Of a DNA stretch of 64,000 nucleotides, positions 33,647 through 42,779 are shown piece by piece (within the stretch, counting starts at the first letter, position 1; each line of letters begins with the position of its first letter). Under the pieces are notes generated by a model, which searched no databases, was not told where the DNA came from, and saw only the letters and a list, made by a program, of their open reading frames with translations. Position numbers and translations under genes: made by a program. Origin of the DNA: Streptomyces canus 299MFChir4.1 (GTDB taxonomy: Bacteria; Actinomycetota; Actinomycetes; Streptomycetales; Streptomycetaceae); contig NZ_KB911585.1 of NCBI RefSeq assembly GCF_000383615.1, positions 468,939-532,938 on the forward strand, read 5' to 3'.

Positions 33647-35168
33647 GGCGTTCCAGGTCGGAGGGGCGGACCTGGATGACCACGACGGCGATGAGCGCGG
33701 CGAGCACCGCGAAGACCGCGGCCACGACGAAGGCGGCCGAGACACCCGCGGTCAGGACCTCGTCGCCCCAGGAACCCGGAAGCACACCGGTACGGGCGAA
33801 CAGCCGGCGCTCCACCGGGGTGGCCTGGGCGAGGAACAGGGGGACCTGCTTCTCCGCCTCGTTGGTGCTGGCCGTGCCGAACATGGTGACCAGGATGGAC
33901 AGGCCGAGCGAACCGCCCACCTGCTGCGTGGCGTTGAGCAGCCCGGAGGCCGCGCCGGTCTCCGGGTTGGGCACGTTGGAGAGCGCCATCAGGGTCAGCG
34001 ACACGAACTCCATGCCCATGCCGAGGCCGAAGACGAGCATCGGCCCGAGGACACTGCCCGCGTAGGTGGAGTGGACGTCGGTCAGGGTCAGCCAGGCCAG
34101 CCCCGATGCCGCGAGGATCGCGCCGCCCACCATGAAGGGTTTGGGCCCGTAGACGGGCAGGAACCGCGAGGCGAGACCGGCGCCGACCGCGATGACCGCG
34201 CTGACCGGCAGGAACGCGAACCCGGTCGCCAGCGGGCTGAAGTTCAGGACGTTCTGCGTGAAGAGGGTCAGGAAGAAGAACATGCCGAAGATCGCGGCCG
34301 CGAGGCACAGCATGATGCCGTAGGTGCCCGCGCGGTTGCGGTCGGCGAACATGTGCAGCGGGGTGATGGGCTGCCGGGACCGCTTCTCGATCAGCACGAA
34401 CACCACGAGGAGGACGACCGCGGCGGCGAACGAGGCCAGCGTGAACGCGTCCCGCCAGCCTTCCTGGGCGGCCCGGATGAAGCCGTACACCAGCAGCACC
34501 ATGCCCGCGGTGGCGGTCAGCGCGCCGGCGATGTCGAAGTGGCCGGGATGCCGCTCGGACTCGCGGATCCAGCGGGGCGTGGCGAGTGCGATGAGCAGTC
34601 CGATGGGGACGTTGACGAACAGCACCCACCGCCAGTTCAGCCACTCGACGAGGACCCCGCCGGCCAGCAGCCCGATCGCGCCGCCGCCCGCCGAGACCGC
34701 GGCGAAGACGCCGAAGGCCCGGTTGCGCTCGGGGCCTTCGCGGAAGGTCGTACTGACCAGGGAGAGGGCGGTCGGGGAGGCGATGGCCCCGCCGACGCCC
34801 TGGAGGGCACGGGCGGCGAGGAGTTGGGCCTCGTTCTGGGCGAGTCCGCCGAGCAGTGAGGCGAGCACGAACAGCAGCACTCCGCAGATGAACATGCGGC
34901 GTCTGCCGAGGATGTCGCCGGTCCTGCCGCCGAGCAGCAGCAACCCGCCGAAGGTGAGGGTGTACGCGTTGACCACCCAGGCCAGGCTCGTGGTGGAGAA
35001 GTCCAGGGAGCGCTGGATGTCCGGGAGCGCGATGTTCACGATGGTGATGTCGAGCACCACCATGAGCTGGCAGGACGCGATGACCAGCAGTGCCATGGCG
35101 TTTCCGCCCCCGCCGGAGTCCGGTGGGGTGGTCCGTGATGCAGAACTCGCCTGCGGGTCTGTGCTCAT
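33621..35168 (-). CDS. MFS drug exporter, DHA2 (14-TM) family
   Basis: 515 aa with 14 predicted transmembrane segments. Motif A is GGRTGDILGRRR; motif C of drug antiporters is AFGVFAAVSAGGGAIGLLAGG; the first helix carries LDITIVNIALPDIQRSL, the D1 motif of EmrB/QacA proteins. It is likely a proton-driven exporter of drugs or metabolites. The ATG at 35168 has GGAG upstream. It begins 35 bp after a GH13 gene on the same strand, suggesting a two-gene operon. Confidence 0.93.
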   Translation of the reverse strand: MSTDPQASSASRTTPPDSGGGGNAMALLVIASCQLMVVLDITIVNIALPDIQRSLDFSTTSLAWVVNAYTLTFGGLLLLGGRTGDILGRRRMFICGVLLFVLASLLGGLAQNEAQLLAARALQGVGGAIASPTALSLVSTTFREGPERNRAFGVFAAVSAGGGAIGLLAGGVLVEWLNWRWVLFVNVPIGLLIALATPRWIRESERHPGHFDIAGALTATAGMVLLVYGFIRAAQEGWRDAFTLASFAAAVVLLVVFVLIEKRSRQPITPLHMFADRNRAGTYGIMLCLAAAIFGMFFFLTLFTQNVLNFSPLATGFAFLPVSAVIAVGAGLASRFLPVYGPKPFMVGGAILAASGLAWLTLTDVHSTYAGSVLGPMLVFGLGMGMEFVSLTLMALSNVPNPETGAASGLLNATQQVGGSLGLSILVTMFGTASTNEAEKQVPLFLAQATPVERRLFARTGVLPGSWGDEVLTAGVSAAFVVAAVFAVLAALIAVVVIQVRPSDLERLKGGPPMP

Positions 35169-35203
35169 GGTCTCCGTACGACGGTACGCCCGAGCCCTGG
35201 CCC

Positions 35204-36649
35204 TCACCACTGGAGGACGTGGCACCCCCATGCCTCCAGGGACACGAACAGACCGGAGTCGGTCAGTTCGTCTCCGTCACGGTCGTACACCGCCCCGGTG
35301 AGCAGGTCGGTCGCACGGCAGGCGCGGCCCCTCAGGTCGTCCCAGGGCAGCGGCAGCCTCGCCCCGGCGGGGCGGTCCGAATCGTTCACGACGACCAGGT
35401 GGCGGGCCTCGGCGTGCGTCCAGGTCCAGGCGAGCAGGTGCTGGTGGGTGCGGTCGTCGGGCAGGCCCGTCGGAGTCAGCGGCCGCCAGTCCCCCCGGCG
35501 CACGGAGGCGGCGGCGGGGAGCAGGCGCGCGTAGAAGTCGCGCAGCGGCTCGTCGACCGGCTCCCGGGGACGGCGCGTCAGGAACACGGGGGGACGCACC
35601 CGCCGCCCCTCGAACTGGCCCTCGTGCCAGAGCGTGGCGCCGGGCAGCGTCGCGACGGTGACCGCCGCCGCCCGTCCCCGGTCGCCCGGCAGGGTGGCGG
35701 CGGCCCGCGGTTCGTCGTGGTTCTCCAGGAAGCGGACGAGACCGCGCTGGTGGGCGGGGTCGGCGCCCAGGTGGGCGCGGACGGAGTCGGCGTCCTCGTG
35801 CAGCAGGCGGTCGTGGAGGCGCTTGTCGTAGCAGTGGTCGAAACCCTGCTGCAGGAGGGGCTGTTCGCGGTCCCAGTAGACCTCGGCGACGAAGAGGAGC
35901 TCGGGGTGGCGAGCCCTGACGCGCGGGATGACGTACGGCCAGAAGTCCTCGGCGGGGGCCGGGCCCGCCCGGTCTCCCCAGGCTTTTTCGAAGATGTCGT
36001 TCATCAGCAGCATGGCCATGTCGCAGCGCACGCCGTCGGCCTGGTCGCCGATCGACACGAGGGTCGCGACGGTCGCCTCCCGGAGTGCGTGGCTGAAGGC
36101 GTTCAGCTGCACGACGTCGGGCCAGGGCGGGAAGTACGGGTCGCGGCCGCGGGCGTAGATCCCCGCCCCGGCTTCGATGAAGTCGGCCGGGGCGCGGGCC
36201 AGGTCGTCGACGGTGCCGTGGACGAGCCGGTCGGGGTGCGAGGTGAGCCAGGGGTGGTCGGGGGCCACGTGGTTGGGCACGTGGTCGAGGATCAACCGCA
36301 CTCCGCGCGCGGCCAGTTGAGCACGGGCGGCGGCCAGTCCGTCCGGACCGCCGAGACGGGCGTCCACGACGTAGTCGCGTACGCAGTACGGCGATCCGGC
36401 GATGTCCGCCCCGGTGACGTCGGGCAGGGTTTCGCGGAAGGAGGCCACGAGCCCGGGGTCGCGCAGGGCGATCTCCCGGCCGGCCGGGCTGCGCTCCCAC
36501 ACGCCCATCAGCCACACGGTGTCGATACCGGGGAGCGCGACGGAGTCCCAGACCTCGCCGGGCACGTCGCCGAGGGTGACGGGACGGCCGTAGCGGTGAC
36601 TCAACTCGCCCAGCCAGACAAGGGTGTTGATCTCGTACAGCACAGTCAC
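35204..36649 (-). CDS. GH13 alpha-amylase-family enzyme
   Basis: 481 aa, cytoplasmic (no signal peptide). The four GH13 regions are readable: LILDHVPNHV (I), GVRCDMAML with the nucleophile Asp (II), LLFVAEVYWD with the acid/base Glu (III), and FLENHDEPRA with the transition-state Asp (IV). The domain begins at once with MTVLYEINTLVWLGEL, as in trehalose-synthase- and sucrose-phosphorylase-like members. It probably acts on short alpha-glucans or a disaccharide. GTG start with GGGAGGAG upstream. An MFS exporter follows in the same operon. Confidence 0.88.
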   Translation of the reverse strand: MTVLYEINTLVWLGELSHRYGRPVTLGDVPGEVWDSVALPGIDTVWLMGVWERSPAGREIALRDPGLVASFRETLPDVTGADIAGSPYCVRDYVVDARLGGPDGLAAARAQLAARGVRLILDHVPNHVAPDHPWLTSHPDRLVHGTVDDLARAPADFIEAGAGIYARGRDPYFPPWPDVVQLNAFSHALREATVATLVSIGDQADGVRCDMAMLLMNDIFEKAWGDRAGPAPAEDFWPYVIPRVRARHPELLFVAEVYWDREQPLLQQGFDHCYDKRLHDRLLHEDADSVRAHLGADPAHQRGLVRFLENHDEPRAAATLPGDRGRAAAVTVATLPGATLWHEGQFEGRRVRPPVFLTRRPREPVDEPLRDFYARLLPAAASVRRGDWRPLTPTGLPDDRTHQHLLAWTWTHAEARHLVVVNDSDRPAGARLPLPWDDLRGRACRATDLLTGAVYDRDGDELTDSGLFVSLEAWGCHVLQW

Positions 36650-36674
36650 GACAAGGGCTCCTCCCGGCCACCGG

Positions 36675-36700
36675 TCGCCCGCGGGGGACTCCCCGCGGGC
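36675..36700. terminator. Terminator of the pyruvate carboxylase gene
   Basis: CGCCCGCGGGG and CCCCGCGGGCG, a perfect 11-bp stem with a 4-nt loop, between pyc and the GH13 gene (all on the minus strand). Confidence 0.85.
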
Positions 36701-36714
36701 GAACGCGTTCCGGC

Positions 36715-39700
36715 TCAGGCGATCTCGACCAGCAGGTCACCGCCCTCCACCTGCTGGATCTTGTTGATGGCGAGACGGGAGACCCGGCCGGCCTTCGCGG
36801 CGGTGATCGACGCCTCCATCTTCATGGCCTCGATGGTGGCGACGGTGGCCCCGGCCGCCACCTCGTCGCCCTCGGAGACCGCGAGCGTGACCACTCCGGC
36901 GAACGGCGCGGCGACATGGCCGGTGTTGGAGCGGTCGGCCTTCTCCGTGGCCGGGATGTCCGAGGAGACGGCGGCATCGCGGATCTGGATGGGCCGCAAC
37001 TGGCCGTTGAGCGTGGACATCACCGTGCGCATGCCCCGCTCGTCGGCCTCGCCGATCGCCTCCAGCGCGATGAGGAGCCGAACACCGGGTTCCAGGTCGA
37101 CGGCGTACTCCTTGCCCGGGCGAAGGCCGTAGAAGAAGTCCTTGCTGTCCAGGACGCTGGTGTCGCCGTAGGACTGGCGGTGCGTCTCGAACTCGCGGGT
37201 CGGGGCGGGGAACAGGAGCCGGTTGAGGGTCGAGCGGCGGTCCTTCTCCAGGCCCTCGCGGTCCTCGGCGTTCAGCTCCTGGACGGGCTTGGCGTCGGCG
37301 CGGCCCTGCAACGCCTTGCTGCGGAAGGGCTCGGGCCAGCCGCCGGGCGGGGTGCCGAGCTCGCCGCGCAGGAAGCCGATCACGGAGTCGGGGATGTCGA
37401 AGCGGTCCGGGGTCTCCTCGAACTCCTTGGGGGTGACCCCGGCGCCGACCAGGTGCAGGGCGAGATCGCCGACCACCTTGGAGGACGGGGTGACCTTCAC
37501 CAGGTGGCCGAGGATCCGGTCGGCGGCCGCGTACATGGCCTCGATGTCCTCGAAGCGGTCGCCGAGGCCGAGCGCCACGGCCTGGGTGCGCAGGTTGGAG
37601 AGCTGGCCGCCGGGGATCTCGTGGTCGTAGACGCGGCCGGTCGGGGAGGCGAGGCCCGCCTCGAAGGGGGCGTACACGCGGCGGACGCTTTCCCAGTACG
37701 GCTCCAGGTCGCCGACGGCCCGCAGGTCAAGGCCGGTCGGCCGGTCCGAGTGGTCGGTCGCGGCGACGATCGCGGAGAGGGAGGGCTGCGAGGTCGTACC
37801 GGCCATGGACGCCACGGCTCCGTCCACGGCGTCGGCGCCCGCCTGGATCGCGGCCAGATAGGTGGCGAGCTGGCCGCCCGCGGTGTCGTGGGTGTGGATG
37901 TGCACCGGCAGGTCGAACTCGCGGCGCAGCGCCGAGACGAGCTTGGCGGCGGCGGGGGCGCGCAGCAGGCCCGCCATGTCCTTCACGGCCAGGACGTGGG
38001 CGCCCGCGTCCACGATCTGCTCGGCGAGGCGCAGGTAGTAGTCGAGCGTGTACAGGCGCTCGTTCGGGTCGGAGAGGTCCGAGGTGTAGCAGAGGGCCAC
38101 CTCGGCGATCGACGTGCCGGTGGCGCGTACGGCCTCGATGGCGGGGCGCATCTGGCTGACGTCGTTGAGGGCGTCGAAGATGCGGAAGATGTCGATGCCG
38201 GTCTCGGCGGCCTCCTGCACGAAGGCGTCGGTGACCTCGGTCGGGTACGGGGTGTAACCGACGGTGTTGCGGCCGCGCAGCAGCATCTGGAGACAGATGT
38301 TGGGGACGGCCTCGCGCAGGGCGGCAAGCCGCTCCCAGGGGTCCTCGGCGAGGAAGCGCAGGGCGACGTCGTAGGTGGCACCGCCCCAGCACTCCAGGGA
38401 GAGGAGTTCGGGCAGGGTGCGGGCGACGGCCGGGGCGACGGCGAGCATGTCCTTGGTGCGCACGCGTGTGGCCAGCAGCGACTGGTGGGCGTCGCGGAAA
38501 GTGGTGTCGGTGACGCCGATGGTCGGCGACTCGCGCAGCCAGCGGGCGAAGCCCTCGGGGCCGAGCTGGGTGAGCTTCTGCTTGGAGCCCGCGCGTGGCT
38601 CCGCCGCGGTGTCCACCCGGGGCAGCTTGGAGACGGGGTCGATCAGGTCGGGCCGCTCGCCGTGCGGCTTGTTGACCGTCACGTCGGCCAGATAGGTGAG
38701 CAACTTCGTGCCGCGGTCTGCGGAGTGACGGGCCGTCAGCAGATGGGGTCGCTGCTCGATGAACGACGTGGTGACGTTGCCCGCCTGGAAGTCCGGGTCG
38801 TCGAGGACGGCCTGGAGGAAGGGGATGTTGGTGGCCACACCGCGGATGCGGAACTCGGCGACGGCACGCCGGGCCCGGTTGACCGCGGTGGTGAAGTCCC
38901 GGCCCCGGCAGCTGAGCTTGACCAGCATCGAGTCGAAGTGGGCGCTGATCTCCGTACCGGCGTGGGTGGTGCCGCCGTCGAGGCGGATACCGGAGCCGCC
39001 GGGCGAGCGGTAGGCGCTGATGCGGCCGGTGTCCGGGCGGAAGCCGTTGGCGGGGTCCTCGGTGGTGATACGGCACTGGAGGGCCGCGCCGTGCAGCCGG
39101 ACCGCCTCCTGGGAGAGCCCGAGGTCGGCGAGGGTTGCTCCGGCGGCGATGCGCAGCTGGGCCTGGACGAGGTCGACGTCGGTGACCTCCTCGGTGACCG
39201 TGTGCTCGACCTGGATGCGCGGGTTCATCTCGATGAAGACGTGGTTGCCGTCGCGGTCGAGGAGAAACTCGACGGTGCCCGCGTTGCGGTAGCCGATCTC
39301 GCGGGCGAAGCGGACGGCGTCGGCGCAGATCCGGTCGCGCAGCTCGGGGTCGAGGTTGGGCGCGGGCGCGAGCTCGATCACCTTCTGGTGGCGGCGCTGC
39401 ACCGAGCAGTCGCGTTCGTACAGATGGATGACGTTGCCCTGCCCGTCGGCGAGGATCTGCACCTCGATGTGGCGGGGCTCGACGACGGCCTTCTCCAGGA
39501 AGACGGTGGAGTCGCCGAAGGCGGAGGCCGCCTCGCGCGCGGCCGCCTCGATGGACTCCCGCAGCTGGGCGGGGTCCTCGACCCGGCGCATACCGCGCCC
39601 GCCACCGCCCGCGACGGCCTTCACGAACAGCGGGAAGCCGACGTCGTCGGCCGCCCTGACCAGCTCGTCCACGTCGTCGGACGGCGCCGAGGAGCCGAGC

Positions 39701-40092
39701 ACCGGTACACCGGCAGCGCGGGCCGCGGCGACCGCGCGGGCCTTGTTGCCGGTCAGTTCGAGGATGTCGGCGCTGGGGCCGACGAAGGTGATGCCCGCCT
39801 CCTCGCAGGCGCGCGCGAGCTCGGGGTTCTCCGAGAGGAAGCCGTAGCCGGGGTAGACGGCGTCGGCGCCTGACAGGCGGGCGGCGCGGATGATCTCCTC
39901 GACGGAGAGATAGGCCCGCACGGGATGGCCCGGTTCGCCGATCTCGTAGGCCTCGTCGGCTTTGAGTCGGTGCAGTGAGTTGCGGTCCTCGTGGGGGAAG
40001 ACGGCGACCGTCCTCGCGCCCACCTCATAACCCGCGCGAAACGCCCGGATCGCGATCTCACCACGGTTGGCGACCAGTACCTTGCGGAGCAT
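36715..40092 (-). CDS. pyc: Pyruvate carboxylase
   Basis: Makes oxaloacetate from pyruvate and bicarbonate, using ATP and biotin, to refill the citric acid cycle. 1125 aa, full length. The biotin carboxylase domain (1 to about 450) starts MLRKVLVANRGEIAIRAFRA and holds the ATP loop KAVAGGGGRGMR. The carboxyltransferase domain (about 530-800) holds TFRDAHQSLLATR, ECWGGATYDVALRF and the metal-binding HTHDTAGG. The biotin carrier domain ends the protein with AMKMEAS, Lys1091 carrying biotin. ATG at 40092 preferred over upstream in-frame starts. Confidence 0.97.
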   Translation of the reverse strand: MLRKVLVANRGEIAIRAFRAGYEVGARTVAVFPHEDRNSLHRLKADEAYEIGEPGHPVRAYLSVEEIIRAARLSGADAVYPGYGFLSENPELARACEEAGITFVGPSADILELTGNKARAVAAARAAGVPVLGSSAPSDDVDELVRAADDVGFPLFVKAVAGGGGRGMRRVEDPAQLRESIEAAAREAASAFGDSTVFLEKAVVEPRHIEVQILADGQGNVIHLYERDCSVQRRHQKVIELAPAPNLDPELRDRICADAVRFAREIGYRNAGTVEFLLDRDGNHVFIEMNPRIQVEHTVTEEVTDVDLVQAQLRIAAGATLADLGLSQEAVRLHGAALQCRITTEDPANGFRPDTGRISAYRSPGGSGIRLDGGTTHAGTEISAHFDSMLVKLSCRGRDFTTAVNRARRAVAEFRIRGVATNIPFLQAVLDDPDFQAGNVTTSFIEQRPHLLTARHSADRGTKLLTYLADVTVNKPHGERPDLIDPVSKLPRVDTAAEPRAGSKQKLTQLGPEGFARWLRESPTIGVTDTTFRDAHQSLLATRVRTKDMLAVAPAVARTLPELLSLECWGGATYDVALRFLAEDPWERLAALREAVPNICLQMLLRGRNTVGYTPYPTEVTDAFVQEAAETGIDIFRIFDALNDVSQMRPAIEAVRATGTSIAEVALCYTSDLSDPNERLYTLDYYLRLAEQIVDAGAHVLAVKDMAGLLRAPAAAKLVSALRREFDLPVHIHTHDTAGGQLATYLAAIQAGADAVDGAVASMAGTTSQPSLSAIVAATDHSDRPTGLDLRAVGDLEPYWESVRRVYAPFEAGLASPTGRVYDHEIPGGQLSNLRTQAVALGLGDRFEDIEAMYAAADRILGHLVKVTPSSKVVGDLALHLVGAGVTPKEFEETPDRFDIPDSVIGFLRGELGTPPGGWPEPFRSKALQGRADAKPVQELNAEDREGLEKDRRSTLNRLLFPAPTREFETHRQSYGDTSVLDSKDFFYGLRPGKEYAVDLEPGVRLLIALEAIGEADERGMRTVMSTLNGQLRPIQIRDAAVSSDIPATEKADRSNTGHVAAPFAGVVTLAVSEGDEVAAGATVATIEAMKMEASITAAKAGRVSRLAINKIQQVEGGDLLVEIA

Positions 40093-40233
40093 TCCCGTTC
40101 CCTTCGGCCTGCCGTTGACGCCCCCATGGTCGCGGCAAAGACCGCCTGTGGCCATGAGAGTCAGGTCACGTGTCGCGGACGGTTTGGGGATGATCCGCGC
40201 AGGTACGGCGGCGACGACGGCCCGCGGCCCCGG

Positions 40234-41022
40234 TCACTTCACGGTTGCGGTGAAGGGGGTCACCGGCCGCTCCAGGCGCTCCCCGTCCACGGTGATGTCG
40301 ACGGCCTCGTTGAAGAAGGCGAGCAGCCCCTTGACGGCACCCACGGCGGGGAGCGGGTCGGGGTAGCTCCAGACGATGTTCGCGTGGCCGCCCACCGACC
40401 AGTACGCGGCGGTGCCCTTGTAGGGGCAGCCGGTGTGGTGGTCGGTGGCGTCGAGGAGGTCGAGGCGGACGTCCTCGCGCGGGATGTAGTACCGCGTGGG
40501 CAGCCCGGTCTCGAAGAGCAGGACGGGACGACGGGTGTCGGCGACGACGGTCCCGTCGATCTCGACCTGGACATGGCGGCCGCTGGGCATGGCGTCGACG
40601 CGTTTGTGCGGGTCACGGGGGTGGACGAAGATCTCTTCCTCCTCCTCGTACCAGTGGTCGAGGCCGGTCCCCCAGCGCCGGAACCACGCGAAGGCGATGT
40701 GGTCGGCGAGGTCGGCGGCCGGGAAGGTCCAGGCGGCGTTCTCGACGAGCTCGCCGTCGACCTCCAGGTCGTAGAAGACCTGGGATCCGGTGTGGGTGCC
40801 GGTCGCCGGGTTCTTCGCGGGGCGCAGCAGGTCCTCGCGGACGTCGGCACGCGGGAAGGCGTACAGCGGTACCGGCACGTCGGGCTCCCAGACGAGGACG
40901 GGGTGCCGGCTGTCGACGACCGTGACGTCCCCCTTGCGCCCGCGCACCCAGCGTTCGCTGGGCTCCCACAGCAGGCCTTCCGGGGTGGTCCGTACGTCTC
41001 GTGCGGTGGGGAACGTGGTCAT
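40234..41022 (-). CDS. Protein with two DUF427 domains
   Basis: 262 aa made of two related halves. Each has the DUF427 pattern: SRHPVLVWEPDVPVPLYAFPRADVREDLL and TRRPVLLFETGLPTRYYIPREDVRLDLL, followed by GSQVFYDLEVDGE and GTAAYWSVGGHANIVWSYPDPL. The function of DUF427 is unknown; it is a compact beta fold found across actinobacteria. The ATG at 41022 has GAAGGGAG upstream. The gene lies 48 bp after an aminotransferase-class-V gene on the same strand, so they may form an operon; three 17-bp repeats fill the gap. Confidence 0.88.
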   Translation of the reverse strand: MTTFPTARDVRTTPEGLLWEPSERWVRGRKGDVTVVDSRHPVLVWEPDVPVPLYAFPRADVREDLLRPAKNPATGTHTGSQVFYDLEVDGELVENAAWTFPAADLADHIAFAWFRRWGTGLDHWYEEEEEIFVHPRDPHKRVDAMPSGRHVQVEIDGTVVADTRRPVLLFETGLPTRYYIPREDVRLDLLDATDHHTGCPYKGTAAYWSVGGHANIVWSYPDPLPAVGAVKGLLAFFNEAVDITVDGERLERPVTPFTATVK

Positions 41023-41036
41023 GAACGGCTCTCCCT

Positions 41037-41087
41037 TCACCTCTTCGCGAAGTTCACCTCTTCGGGAGGCTCACCTCTTCAGGAAGT
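41037..41087. repeat. Three 17-bp tandem repeats across a gene junction
   Basis: TCACCTCTTC begins at 41037, 41054 and 41071, each followed by a similar 7-mer (gcgaagt, gggaggc, aggaagt). The last copy encodes the C-terminal FLKR and stop of the aminotransferase; the first adjoins the DUF427 ribosome site. Confidence 0.85.
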
Positions 41088-42267
41088 CTGTCAGTCCCGT
41101 CAGGAGACGGTCGACGTCGTCCAGGTCGTTGTAGGGGGCGAGGCCGACACGCAGGCCGCCGGTGTCGCCGAGGCCGAGGTGGCGGGATGCCTCGATGGCG
41201 TAGAAGGAGCCGGCCGGGGCCTGCACGCCACGCTCGGCGAGGAACGCGTACGCGTCGGCCGTGCTGTGGTTCTCGAAGGTGAGCAGGACCGTCGGGGTGC
41301 GGTCGGCGGCCCGGGAGTGGACGGTGACACCGTCGAGCGCGGCCAGCCCCTCGTCGATCCGGGCGCGCAGGACGTGTTCGTGGGCTTCGAGAGCGGCGAA
41401 ACCGGCGGCCAGCCGCTCCCGCCGGCTGCCGGTGGAGTCCGCGTCCAGCCGCTCGGCGAGGAAGTCGACCGCCGCCGCCGTGCCGGCGAGGAACTCGTAG
41501 GGCAGCGTGCCCAGTTCGAAGCGCTCCGGGACGGCGTCGGTGGAGGGCAGGAGCTTGTCCGGGCGCAGGGTTTCCAGCAACTCCGGGCGGGCGGCGAGGA
41601 CTCCGTGGTGCGGGCCGAGGAACTTGTAGGGGGAGCACACGAAGAAGTCGGCGCCGAGCGTCTCCAGGTCCACGAGGGAGTGGGCCGCGTGGTGGACGCC
41701 GTCCACGTACACGAGTGCGCCGACCTCGTGGGCCGCCCGGACGATCGCGGGAATGTCGGGGCGCGTGCCGATCAGGTTGGAGGCGGCCGTGACGGCGACG
41801 AGCCGGGTGCGGTCGGACAGTACGGCCCGGACGGCGTCGACCGTCAACTCCCCCGTCCCCGGGTCGAATTCGGCCCACCGCACGGTGGCGCCCGACTGGA
41901 TCCAGGGGCGGATGTTGGCGTCGTGGTCGAGGCGGGTGACGACCACCTCGTCGCCGGGCGACCACTTCTTGGCGAGCGTGCGCGAGAAGTCGTAGGTGAG
42001 CTGGGTGGCGCTGCGGCCGAAGACGATGCCCGCCGGGTCCGCCCCCAGCAGGTCGGCCATGGCCCGGCGGGCCCCGGTGACGATCCGCTCGGCGTTGCGC
42101 TCCCCCAGCGTGATCCGTCCCCGGTTCGACAGGGGCTGCGCCAGGGCGTCGGCGATGGCCCGGACGACCGGCTCGGGGGTCTGGGTGCCGCCGGGGCCGT
42201 CGAAGTGGGCGGTGCCGGCGGCGAGAGCCGGGAAGTGGGAGCGGAGGGCGGCGATGTCGTACGTCAC
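41071..42267 (-). CDS. Cysteine-desulfurase-like PLP enzyme lacking the catalytic Cys
   Basis: 398 aa, class V aminotransferase fold. The PLP Lys is in SPYKFLGPH (Lys215), with HHAAHSLVD and VYVDGVHH upstream binding the cofactor. In SufS/CsdA desulfurases the nucleophile lies in a RxGHHCAQ-type loop; the matching place here (APAGSFYAIEASRHLGLG) has no Cys. It belongs to the cysteine-desulfurase-like subfamily of unknown substrate. It may act as a lyase or aminotransferase. The next gene, with two DUF427 domains, follows closely. Confidence 0.87.
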   Translation of the reverse strand: MTYDIAALRSHFPALAAGTAHFDGPGGTQTPEPVVRAIADALAQPLSNRGRITLGERNAERIVTGARRAMADLLGADPAGIVFGRSATQLTYDFSRTLAKKWSPGDEVVVTRLDHDANIRPWIQSGATVRWAEFDPGTGELTVDAVRAVLSDRTRLVAVTAASNLIGTRPDIPAIVRAAHEVGALVYVDGVHHAAHSLVDLETLGADFFVCSPYKFLGPHHGVLAARPELLETLRPDKLLPSTDAVPERFELGTLPYEFLAGTAAAVDFLAERLDADSTGSRRERLAAGFAALEAHEHVLRARIDEGLAALDGVTVHSRAADRTPTVLLTFENHSTADAYAFLAERGVQAPAGSFYAIEASRHLGLGDTGGLRVGLAPYNDLDDVDRLLTGLTDFLKR

Positions 42268-42310
42268 GTGCGGGCTCCTTGGTCCGGCCTGTTGCGGTGA
42301 TCCCAGCCTG

Positions 42311-42679
42311 TCACGCCGTCCGGAGGGTCTCCCGGTGGGCCCGGTTCACGGCCATCAGTGCGTCGAGGGAGTCCCGGGTGCGGATCAGGTCCGCGATGTG
42401 CGCGGAGAGCCGGTCGCGCTCCTCGGCCATCCGCGCGAGCGCGGCGTCGGACGTCTCCTCGCTGGGTGACTCGACGCAGGGCAGGAGCTCGGCGATCGTC
42501 CGGCTGGACAGTCCGGCCGCGTACATCCGCTGGAGGAAGACCACGCGCTCGACCGCGCTCTCCGTGTAGTGCCGCTGCCCGCTCCCGCTGCGCGTGCTGG
42601 TGAGCAGGTCCTGCTCCTCGTAGTAGCGCAGGGCCCGGACGCTGACCCCGGCCCGTGCCGACAACTCCCCGATGCGCAC
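42311..42679 (-). CDS. MerR-family transcriptional regulator
   Basis: 122 aa. The N-terminal MerR HTH (RIGELSARAGVSVRALRYYEEQDLLTSTRSGSGQRHY) is followed by the dimerisation coiled coil (ARMAEERDRLSAHIADLIRTRDSLDALM). The metal-binding cysteines of MerR/SoxR types are absent, so it should sense an organic ligand. The GTG at 42679 follows GGGAGGA; longer upstream frames are not MerR-like. It is divergent from an ene reductase, with a MerR-type promoter between them. Confidence 0.92.
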   Translation of the reverse strand: MRIGELSARAGVSVRALRYYEEQDLLTSTRSGSGQRHYTESAVERVVFLQRMYAAGLSSRTIAELLPCVESPSEETSDAALARMAEERDRLSAHIADLIRTRDSLDALMAVNRAHRETLRTA

Positions 42680-42698
42680 GTGTTCCTCCCTGACGGCC

Positions 42699-42730
42699 TT
42701 GACCCTCACGTAGACGTCAGGTTTTAGCGT
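42699..42730 (+). promoter_or_regulatory. MerR-type promoter with long spacer
   Basis: TTGACC (42699-42704) and TTAGCG (42724-42729) are 19 bp apart, the long spacing that MerR activators correct. The spacer contains ACC-CTCACGTAGACGTCA-GGT (42702-42722), a dyad centred between them. Confidence 0.75.
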
Positions 42731-42779
42731 AACCGCGTGCCCGGGACACGGGTACGACGGATCACGAAGGAGATGTGAC

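Noticed and set aside
36916..39873. A 985-codon open frame antisense to pyruvate carboxylase
   Set aside because: Composition is typical of antisense to a GC3-rich gene; pyruvate carboxylase is complete in the sense frame.
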